From the NCBI RefSeq assembly GCF_019175285.1, contig NC_056522.1:35608003-35672002 (forward strand): DNA of 64,000 bases, given 5' to 3'. The notes below the pieces were generated by a model. It made no database searches. It saw only the letters and a program-made list of their open reading frames with translations, and had not been told where the DNA came from. Shown here one piece after another: positions 12,101-24,100 of the stretch. A program made the translations under genes and the position numbers. Position 1 is the stretch's first letter. Every line of letters starts with the position of its first letter. Origin of the DNA: Sceloporus undulatus (taxonomy: Eukaryota > Chordata > Lepidosauria > Squamata > Phrynosomatidae).

Positions 12101-15100
12101 TCTGAAAACACAGTTACAAAGATATTCATTTCAGGCAAGCTATTAGATAAACATAACAAAAACCTAGACGTACTGACTAACACTGTTCCTAAGCTACTCA
12201 CACAATGATGGGATTTGCAGTCCTTGTGGAGTTCTTGGAATCAGGGAGTTGGCTCCTTGCCAACTCTACCTGCATGTCAGAGCCGGTCCTCCGGCTCTCA
12301 GAGGACAGACCTCTGGTTTCTCCAAACCAGCCAAGATGGAGAACAAAGGACACATGGTCCTACAGGGGTATTTAAAGCCCTCTCTTGGAATCTTTTGAAA
12401 CTGCCGCTCTGGCACTGTTGATTGGCCAAGTGAGCCTTACGTCAGCTATGATGTAGCTGCTCATTATCATGTGATGTCATCTCTCATTAGCATGTACCNN
12501 NNNNNNNNNNNNNNNNNNNNNNNCGCATGTACTCTCCCAGATTAACCCTTTGTAGTTCAGGAGAAGTTTTCAGGTGACTGGGAACCCAGCCACCACAGCC
12601 TCCAGTGAGATTTACAAAAAATTGCCTTAAGCACTGGACTTCACTGGATATTTGAGACTAAAGCCATATGGGAAATCTTTTGCTATACAGGAAATGGAAC
12701 TCCTCTGTTAGAGAAATGTTGTCCAAATTCAAGACAAACTTAACAATAAAAAATTAAATTTGTTAAAACTATTAGTTTAGTAACTACTAGAGTAATCACA
12801 CAAGAAAGTTGCACAACACTATTGCCTTGAATGATCGGCTAACCATGGGGAGAAACCGTGAACTCATTGGCAGGACACCTATTTTGCATGCTGATGGTTC
12901 TTTGTTCAGTCTTCAAAACTGCCAGTTAAATGGGTATGTGGAAGGAGAAAGAACCCTGCTCTTTTTGGCAGTTATGCAACACTGTTCAGAGCTGGCCGTA
13001 CAGATTGTGTAAAGACTTATTTGTCTATCTCTCCATCCATGCTGTATGCATATCTGCCATCATAGAATAGATTTCCTGTACTGATTATGTGGATTCTAGT
13101 CAAAATCTAGTGGATTCATAGGTCTACTCTAGAGGTGTTGTACCCTTAAACACTTTAAACACAAAGCTATTTGCTTTAGCAGACTAATAGTTACTCCTCT
13201 GGAAAAGAACAGATGAGATATTATAACATGTGACTATACAACAATCAAAAAATAATAATGCCATATTTACATCACTTTTCAATTAGCATTAAACTATATA
13301 ATTTCACCTGGTCCTACAGGGGTATTTAAAGCCCTCTCTTGGAATCTTTTGAAACTGCCGCTCTGGCACTGTTGATTGGCCAAGTGAGCCTTACGTCAGC
13401 TATGATGTAGCTGCTCATTATCATGTGATGTCATCTCTCATTAGCATGTACCTCCTCCCAGATTAACCCTTTGTAGTTCAGGAGAAGTTTTCAGGTGACT
13501 GGGAACCCAGCCACCACAGACCTCCAGTGAGATTTACAAAAAATTGCCTTAAGCACTGGACTTCACTGGATATTTGAGACTAAAGCCATATGGGAAATCT
13601 TTTGCTATACAGGAAATGGAACTCCTCTGTTAGAGAAAATGTTGTCCAAATTCAAGACAAACTTAACAATAAAAAATTAAATTTGTTAAAACTATTAGTT
13701 TAGTAACTACTAGAGATAATCACACAAAGAAAGTGGCACAACTCATATTGCCTTGAATGATCGGCTAACCATGGGGAGAAACCGTGAACTCATTGGCAGG
13801 ACACCTATTTTGCATGCTGATGGTTCTTTGTTCAGTCTTCAAAACTGCCAGTTAAAATGGGTATGTGGAAGGAGAAAGAACCATGCTCTTTTTGGCAGTT
13901 ATGCAACACTGTTCAGAGCTGGCCGTACAGATTGTTGTAAAGACTTATTTTGTCTATCTCTCCATCCATGTCTGTATGCATATCTGCCATCATAGAATAA
14001 GATTTCCTGTACTGATTATGTGGATTCTAGTCAATAAATCTAGTGGATTCAATAGGTCTACTCTAGAGGATGTCTGCTACCCTTAAACACTTTAAACACA
14101 AAGCTATTATGCTTTAGCAGACTAATAGTTACTCCTCTGGAAAAGAACAGATGAGATATTATAACATGTGACTATACACAATCAAAAAATAATAATGCCA
14201 TATTTACATCACTTTTCAATTAGCATTAAACTATATAATTTCACTGTCTCAGACAATTTACCTTGAGAAGGTTTCGGTGTTATTTTTTGAAGATTCGCAG
14301 TAGTTTGATAGCAGTCCTGCATAAAGAAACATAGCATCTTCTGCTAAGCACTGGGCTTGTTTTAAATTTTAATCCCCCCCCCCCATGGCATTTGTTATTA
14401 GAATGTATTTCTTTTATGTACAAAAAAAGCAGAGGGGAGGAACCTGGGCTCAGTAAGACAGGGATATAATAAAGTTTACTCAATAGAATCAGGTGTTTCA
14501 AAACTTGAAACAATAAAAACATATTTATTTTGCTTTCTTATTGCAATGCAATTAGTGTTTGCCATTGTAAGTTTAGGAATTAGGTTTACTTTATAGTCTC
14601 TTGAAAGTTCACATCCCACTCAAAAACTCTAACAAGCCAGTACAAGATATCCAGCCTAATGACTATTTTTAACCTCAACCAAAGTAGACCAATTAAATAA
14701 ATGAGATTTTTGTAAGTGCTGACTCACCACTATACAACTGATTCAATAAGCCTACTCTTGCTGGGACCATGAACAAGACTCAGGTTTCAAAGCTACAACC
14801 ATTCCATGTTTAGTGAAATGATTCATATCATAACTCATGCTGCATGCCTCCAATACAGACTGACAGTGGTAGGGGAAGGGAATTTCATGTCACACTGATG
14901 TGACAAACTAATTATTATTGGGATGCTAGTGACAGAGAAAAAGTAGCAGCATCTCCATGAGATATCTAATCCTAGTATGGTAGACTGGGTAACTCTTGGA
15001 TTTAGGCATGGTAAAAAGCTATGTTCAACAACTAATTAGCTGTGAAGCAGGTTGGCTGGAAATGAGCAAGACACCACACAGGACTGATGTGAACATAAAA

Positions 15101-18100
15101 TGGCATAACCCCAGATTTGTTGTTCAGAAATCACTAAAGGACGGTTGGGATATAAGCGTTTTAATATAATCAGTGCACATGATCTCCAAGGATTTTAAAT
15201 AATTTTTTATTTGGACAACATCTTGAACCAACATTTTTATGAAATGTAGTAAACTGTGCTTAGAGGCAACTTTTACGAATGGGAATATTTCCCCTCAAAA
15301 CACATGAATTTCCTCTTTGAAATCTATTTACCTGAGTAAAGGATGGCAGCAGGAATTTTTGTTATTATTTATTTATTTGAAGAATTTCTGTATCACCTCC
15401 CAGCCCACAAGGGCTCCTGAGGCAATTAACAAATAAAAGCCAATTAAAACAATACTAATATAAAAACATTTTAAAAATACATTAAAATATTCTTTAAAAG
15501 CTCCTAAAAGTAGTTTAATTAATGCATGTACACTTAAAATCAAGATAGCAACAGTGTCAACCGTTCCTGTTCCAATTTTCTCTTCTTTTCCTCAGTTTTA
15601 AAGCCTCCACAACGTAAATGGTTTCTGAAATACCTTTCTCAAATACACAAATGGATCACTGCCAATTTAAGATAAATTTTAGTAATTGGCTAGGTATGTA
15701 TAGCAACCTAACCGCTCGGCATCAACTGACTGTGGGCCGAAACAGATGGTCCGAAAAGGACAGATTGGAGCTGCTCCAGAACTGGTTGCCCCAGGGCTGC
15801 GGCAATCACATGGCATGGCCCCAATACATCCTGATGCCAGCCCAAATAGGAACAGAAAAGATAGGTTCCTATTTGGACTAGTAAAGGGTTGCCTTTGACG
15901 GGCCCACTGCAGCCCCAGGGTGGCTTCTGGGCGCTCTGGGGGCATGCAGCATGTAGACGGCATGTCCCTGGAGCAGATCGAAGCCACCCATGTGTAATTA
16001 GCCAGGGCAGTTTCCACACGTCTTCAGATTGTGCAGCATGTAAATGCCATATCTCAGCTATCAAAACCACTTTACATTCACATTAGTAATACTTGCAACA
16101 CTCCAAGAAGGTTAGTGTTATGATACCTTCATTGAATATGAGGAAGGCTGACAAGAGTGTGGCACAAACAAGGCTAGCTACCACTCGTGGATGAAACAAA
16201 ATCTGAATGGGCAATTCTTACTTGATACATTATATTATCCATTTAATAGCACTATAATAAATCCCAGTTTTGGACACCTATAAATACTTGCTGACCTGAC
16301 TAAGAAAAGTGACTTTTTTGGATTACACTTTCCAGACTCATTCAATAAGCACAACTTGGGTGATTCCAGAAGCTATAGTGTTTGTTTTTTTTAAAAGCAT
16401 ATTTCTAAGCTCTGTCACTAGCCTATCCATAAGCAAAATGACTGATAATTCAGTTTTCCTTTAAAAACATATAACTTTCCCCAGAAAACTAAGAATTAGG
16501 TTTACTCACCAACAATTTTTGCTGTGCTTTAAGGGCTTTGACAACCTGTACTTGAACTTCTCTGGGATACTGATTACGCTTGGAAGCTACTTGTACTATT
16601 AAATCATCAAGCCGATCTTCTAGGAGTTTGATGTCTGCATCTAATTCAAAAGAAAAATATTAAAAGTTAATACATGAAAATGAAGTATGTGAATAGTATG
16701 TTTGCAACTTCTCTGCAAGAAGGGTGTGCTTTGTCCCAGAAAAACTTTGATCCAAGTGGTCTCTAGGAATGCTAAGAAATGCACGGCTGAAGTGTCTTCC
16801 CACCCTGTTTCCAGAAAAATAAACAGAGTCTAGCTTTAAATCAGCAGATTAGCCGAAAAATGCTTCTCTAAGAACTGAGTCTGAACAAACCCAAGTAGCT
16901 TGCAGTTTAAACAAACAATGGCTTTAATCTACATATACATATGCTGGTCAATGACCGAATAAACTTTATTACATGACATATACATAGAAGCTATATCCTA
17001 ATTTAGCTAATGAATAGTTCAGGTCAAGTAGAAACCTTTCTCTCACCATCCTTCCAAAGAAAGTTGAGAGAAGAGGAAGATGGGGACCCAACAGGGCAGG
17101 AAAAAAATCTTTTTGAGAGAGCTTCCCAAAAGGGTGTGTGACCTGAATCACATACATGGTTTACCATTTTGCAAAATTATTGTCCTGTGATTCAGTAGGA
17201 GCAAATGGGATGTTTGCAAGAGGAGAGAAAGCGGGATTTGCATGCAGGAAAATCTACCTAAGGAGGGGAAGAGAGAATGCAAAAAGTCTTCCAACAAAAA
17301 CAAGATGAACTTGATCTAAGATTCCTGAACGTCAACAAATGCTTTAATTAGCTTTTTCTAGTGTAAAATGAAGTTCTTAATTCACTATTTATTAAAAATT
17401 CATGCTATTTAGAGGTAGAGGAAGAAGGGATATTAGGTGTGACCACAGTCTTCAGTGATTAAAATAAAGACTTTTTATTTCTCTCAATTAAAAGAAGCAG
17501 GTCTAAGACAATTATAAGAAGCTGGCACTCTCCTGAATATTTCTTTAGGACTCCATGAAAATATGAGCAACCGCTCAAACAAAATTACTGTAAGGAACAG
17601 ATGTCAGATTAGCTTTATATAAGGTGTCTATTTAACTCAAAAGAATCAGAAAACACAAAGTGCCCCATCATGACACTAGAAGGCTTTTATTAGGACATGA
17701 GATAACATCCACTTCCTCTTCTCATGGATGGCTTCCTATGTTGATATTTGTGATAATTTATTAGCAAAAATAACTTGATGCCTAATGATATAGACAGCTC
17801 TGTATTTTGAGCAGCCTCTACTGGATAAATATGGTAAAACAAAAGAAAAATACTAAGGAAAGTTGTTTGGAGACCTACAAGATGACTAGATGGGGTAGCA
17901 ACTAATTTCTAGGAATATTTCAAAGGAGAAATCAACAATATTCAATGAACTTTCTACTTTACAGTTAAAATTAGAAGTAATCTTTATATATATAATCACT
18001 ACACTTAAGTATACTGCTTATATTTTCACTACAGATGTTTATATTGTTTCATACATTTAAAACAACAACAGGCACTTCCAAAATATATCAACCTATGCAC

Positions 18101-21100
18101 TCCTGTTCATCTTAATTTAAATGTGGGCTGCAACATCCATTTCTTTAAACTTCCCATATTAAAATTTTATTCCCAAAATCTGGAAAGTCATTGTATACCA
18201 TGATTAAAACAAGACCAATGCCCAATTATTAAGGATCAAGAGATTATTTGTTGAGAGTGCTATATCATTTTAACTGAACAATTTTAATAGCTTTTTATCT
18301 TTTTGTTTTTTATTCTTTAACTTGAGTTTGGATTGTGTTACTATTGTAAAAAAGTTTAATTCTATTTTCATATGTTTTTAATGAATTGTGAGCTGCTTTG
18401 AGTACCAATTTTGGTCAAAAACAGAATATACTGTAAAATATTATTATTGTTGTTGTTATTTTGTTCTGCATCCTCAAGTCATTTCTGATTTATGGCAACC
18501 CTAAGGCAAACCTCTCATGGTTTTTTTCTTGGCAAGATTTATTGAGGAGGTTTGCCACTGCCGTCCCCTGAGGCTGAGAGAGTGTAACGTACCCAGGGCC
18601 ACCCAATGGATTTCATGGCCGAGCGAGGAATTGAACCCTGATCTCCAGAGTCATAGTCCAATACTCAAACCACTACACCATCTTGGCACTCACATCTAAT
18701 TCATTTTCATAGATCTTGTTCAGATGTAATGCTAAATTATGTGCAAACAGCAGCAAAGTTCAGTCTCATACACTCATCCTTCTCTTTATTTACACTTATG
18801 TACACTGAAGGAAGGACAGGAAGCATCTGCTAAGAAGCAAACAGATGGTGTTTCTCCCACATTTAAACTAAGAATAGTTCCTTATTATGTCCAAACCCCA
18901 AGGAATCTCTGCTTCATTTAAAGTTTGAAATATAGCTTGGGAAGCTATGACCATAAACCATGGCTTAATCTTTGCTAGCTGAACAAACCACAGTTTAATT
19001 TAAACAATATAGATAACAAGGGACACTGATTAGTTCAGGAAAGGGAGCTTTTCCTGTTCAGTGACCACAAGCATGAAACCCACTTTTGAGTCTGTTCTTA
19101 TTGGTTTTTACAATATTCTTTAGATTAAGCTCAGTGAAAACTGAAATATATTAATACTTGTGTGTCAATGTATTATCATTAAAGCATAGGTGACCATTAC
19201 TAGAATTCAATTATATCACTATGCCAATGTAAAAATTGTTGGATAAGCAACTGTGCTTGCTCAGAAGTTGTATCATTACACTCCTTTGTCCAGCCAATCA
19301 TTTTGCAAATATACAGAGCCCTCAGTTTTTTTTGGGTGTTTCGGGCTATGTGGCCATGTTCTAGTTGAGTTTCTTTCTGACGTTTCGCCAGCAGATGCTG
19401 GCAAAACGTCAGAAAAGAACTCAGCTAGAACATGGCCACATAGCCCGAAAAACCCACAAAAACTATGGATGCTGGCCATGAAAGCCTTTGACTTTACATA
19501 CAGAGCCCTCTCTTTCACTTTTCAACTGATAGGTGTGGAGTTGCAAAATGAGTGAGTTGAAGACCAAGGCACTTGTTGCATAACTCTTGGATTCAGCATA
19601 ACTGCACTGATAAATGTTTATGCTACACCAAACATGTATAGGATTGTTGGTCCATGTGACTAATATAGGTATACTATATTTTTGAGATTCACTGAAGTCT
19701 TGATTTCAAGCCTCTCATTTTATTTTGTGTGGTAAATCAGTTTAGAAATGAAATTCTCAAATGATGAGTTCAAATGCAGAAATTTATCAATAAAAAAATC
19801 AAAATGAGAAAAAGTAAATTAGTCCATGCTTGCTATTATATGATCTTCTGGATTTTTAAAATTAAACAAATGAATACCTAATCAAGAATGAAAATTTTAA
19901 CAAAAGTCACAAAATTAATTACAACTTAAAGAGTGTTTCCCAAACTTTAATCCTCCAGATGTTTTGGACTTTATCTCCCAGAAGCCCTATCCAGTTTGTC
20001 CAACAATCAGGAATTCTGGGAGCTGAAGTCTAAAACATTTAGAGAACCCAAATTTTGGAACCACTGGCATAAAGGAAACTAAATTAATTTGAAGAACATG
20101 ATAGGCCAAATTGCTTTCTTGAACCCAATGAGCTCACATCCCAACACTGTAAGAAGCACAATCCTTGTTTTTAAGGTAAGTTGTGCTTCGGTAACACTCC
20201 TGGAAGCATTATGTGGTTTGAAAGGTTTGTGTGCGTAAAGGGAAAGTGGTGTGTGCTGCCACCCTGTCAAAAGGTTTGCAGCATGGTGGTAAATCCCACA
20301 AAGCTGGCTTCAAAAACGTTAATGGACAAATGTAGCCCATAAACTGCTTGTTGTCAACACCTGCCACGAAGGATGTACAGTCCGCCCTTGTCTTACGTGG
20401 GGGATCCGTTCCGGACCCCCCCGCATAAGCCAAACACCGTGCTTGCTAAGCCTCATTCAAGTGAATGGGGCTTGTGCATGCGGCGGCGTGACTGCGCCAT
20501 GAGTGCATGCCCCATTCATCCGGATGGGATGTGCCGCCCCCCGCGGCTTTCAGCATATGCTGAAAGCCGCATATAATGCGGGTGAACTGTATTATGAATT
20601 TATCTGAAAAAATGTAATGGAATGATCAAAAATTACCTTAAAATGTTTGGATGAATAATATTTCTTTCATCCTGCTCACAATTTCTTTGTAGGTTAACTG
20701 TTTGCTAGGTACATACAGAGGTGATAAGTGATTCATCCTCAAAAGTACAAAGAGATGTTAATGTATTATTAATTCAAAGGTTTTTTATTTTTTTAAATAA
20801 AATACTTTTATTAAACATTTATGCAGATGAAAACACATAACACATCAGACATACACATAAACATACACACACATATTTACATTACAGCACTGACATTCTG
20901 ACTGTCAGCTGCTACATCCCCTAACATACACTGGTACCCCGGGTTACGAAATTAATTCGTTCCGCCGCCGCTTTCGTAACCCGGGATACTTCGTAAGCCG
21001 AATAGCCCATAGGCGCTAATGGGGAAAAAGCCGCGGCTCCGCCGCGGCTCCATTGAAAATAGCGCCGAGGTTTTTTCGTAACCCGAAAAAACCTTCGTAA

Positions 21101-24100
21101 GCCGAAACAATAAATCCCTATGGGATTTTTTCGTATCCCGAAAATTTCGTAACCTGGGTATTTCGTAACCCGGGGGACCAGTGTACTTTCATAACAAATA
21201 TCTCCATTCCTTTCCTTAAATTTCCCATCCTCAAATCTTCCATTTAAAACACCACAAGTTTCAAATGGCAATACTTATAAAGTAAATGAATTGATAAAGA
21301 AATGAGTTTAGTGTTCCTTTGGCCCGTTACAGACGGGCTAAAAAGTACACGCAGAACGCGTACTAGGGTTAGGACGGGGCAGTGCTTCCGCACCCCCTAA
21401 CCCTAGTGTGCGCTCTGCGTGCACAAAATGGCGGCAGCTGTTCCACACGGCCGCCGCCATCAATACGTCACGACCGCGCCTCCAAATGAGGCGGCGCGGT
21501 TGTGACGTATTGGGGTCGCGGCAGGGCGCCTAGGGCGCCCTTTCCGCGATCCCGGAAGGAGCTCCGTTTCGGAGCTCCTTCCTGGTTTGGTCCGCTGGGC
21601 GCAGCCTTCAGACGGCTGAGCCCAGCGGACCAAAGGAGAAAGGGGCCAAGCGCCCCCTTTCTCCTCCTCCCCACCGCCGCGGGGTGTCCTTGGGGCTTGA
21701 AGCCCCGAGGACACCCCTTTCCAGGCTGCGGGGAAGCAGCTTTTTGCCGCTTCCTCACAGCCCGGAAAGCGGTGGATCGGGGCTTCAGCGGCTGCCGTTC
21801 TGGCCGCTGAGGCCCCGATCCGGCGGGGAAAGGTGCGCCTACAGGCCGCCCCAAAGGGGCAGTCTGTAACGTGCCATAGTTTTGCTCAGGAAGTTATATT
21901 TATGGAAGCAGATGTCATGATATCAATATCTATACATGGTAGTTTTCACAATAATACGTCTTAAATGATTCACTTGAAAAGGCACAATTTCCTTACCTCA
22001 TTTTAAATGTTAGTTTCACTAATATGGGAACAACTGTGTGGCTTGCTGTTCAGATAAAATGTTGTTGTATATTCTCTGAATTTACATGCTAAGAACTGTT
22101 GTTAAATAAAACCGCAATATAAACTTATTGTTGAATTTAAAAGTTTTGGTCATTGCAATTAATGGGAGCTATCAGGAATCTCCAATTTCCCCTTTATTTT
22201 CTGTGAGTATTCAAACATTACTAATTCATACAGTGGTACCCCGGGATACGAATTACCCAGCTTACGAATTTTTCGGGATACGAAAAAATCCCATAGGGAT
22301 TTATTGTTTCGGCTTACGAAGGTTTTTTCGGGTTACGAAAAAACCCCGGCGCTGTTTTAAATGGAAAGGCCGCCACCGGAGGGCAGCAGAGAGCTATTTT
22401 TTCCATTAGCGCCTATGGCAATTCGGCTTACGAAGGTTTTTCGGGTTACGAAATTAGCCGCGGAACGAATTAATTTCGTAACCCGAGGTACCACTGTACT
22501 TCTTTTCAATAATAAGATACTGGCTTGCACAATTATAAATTGTTCTCTGAACTAATCTAGTGAGCCAGAAGATGGCAGTAAAGTTAGGCTAGTCCCCTCT
22601 TCTGAACCTTAAATTCTGATCTAAATTCTAGCGCTTTTAACCTACTGACATCTCCTATAATGATATCTAGTTTTATACTTTGGATTATGTTTTCCATAAC
22701 CAGGATGACAACTCACTTAATGTTCAGCATAAGCCTACCTCAGGCTACATTTGTACTGCACACATTTAGAGTTGAAGAACTCCAAGATCGAAGAGATCCT
22801 ATCTAGTTTAATATCCTTCCCCAAGTCACGTAATGCTTATTATTGATGGGAGGAGATAGAATACAATTTCTTTAATGCACATTGTGTAAAGGTAAAAGAT
22901 AAAGGTAGTCCCCTGACATGAATGTCCAGTTGTAACCAACTGCAGGGGGCAGTGCTCATCTCCATTACTAAGTTGAAGGGCCAGTGTTGTCCAAGGACTG
23001 CTCTGGTGGTCATGTGGCCAGCATGACTGCACTGAAAGCTGTTACTTTCCCACCAAAGTGGTACCTATTTATCTACTTGCATTTGCATACTTTCAAACTG
23101 TTAAATTGGCAGAAGTTGGGATTAGTGGCTCATCCATTATGCAGCACTTGGACCTTGAACTGCCAACCTTCTGATCGACAGAATTGGCATCTTAAGCACT
23201 AAGCAATCACAACCCATAAATTGTATATGTGTGGGGGGGAGCCATATTAACATATGAATACCTCTGAAATAAAGCAGTAGAACCGAGCATTTGATCTGAA
23301 GCACATTTAGTATTAGCCTCATTAAATAGAATAGATGAATGCACACTTATAATAATTATTTTTGTCAGTGAGACCCAACCAAAGTATTAAATAATGAAGC
23401 ACAAAAGAAATCACATGCCATAGTTTTTGTACCATTTTGAAGATCATCTGATGACTCCTGCCATGGCTGTCCATTAACAGTAATGTTCTCTTGTACAGCT
23501 GTTTCAAAGTTCTGTAAAAAATGTATACATGACAACTTTTAAAAATGCTGCTTTGCAAGTGTAATACAATTTTTCACAATAACCTGAACATTCCCTGTAC
23601 CATCAATCATACTTTTTCCTCTACTTCTATGGAAAGAACATAGCAAATTATGAAGTAAAGCTGGTTGGCAAAAACTGGGAGGGATGCTGAAAAGATGATT
23701 AATGAGTGGGCTAAATTTGAGGCCATATGGCTACTTCACAGATGTTCAATGCATATCATTATTCTACCTTAAATTTGCCAACACCCTTCAACGTAAGGCT
23801 ATCAGTGACACGACAGAACACCACCAGGCACTGACCAACAGGATTTGGCTGATCACACTCCCTTTATAATCAGTCAGAAGAAACAGTTTTGAGTACTGTC
23901 ATTTTTGGTAGAAAATATTTTATACAGAAGACAATTCCTGTTATTCCACACCTTCCTTCCAGCATTCCATCCATGTAATCAAAAAATGAATGCAAAATGA
24001 TTCACCAATAACCATTGGCAATATGAAGAATTCCTGAAACGGTGATAACTAATGCTCACTACAATGACAAGTATTTTCAAAACTATCTGGCAAGCATTCT

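Noticed and set aside
18447-18690. tRNA genes (here and at the other group A and B SINE heads)
   Set aside because: Only A/B-box-like parts remain, without a complete cloverleaf, and each is fused to a SINE body.
21460-21869. Several overlapping open frames of 60-130 residues on both strands
   Set aside because: They lie inside a GC-rich, palindromic non-coding element; openness on both strands follows from composition.
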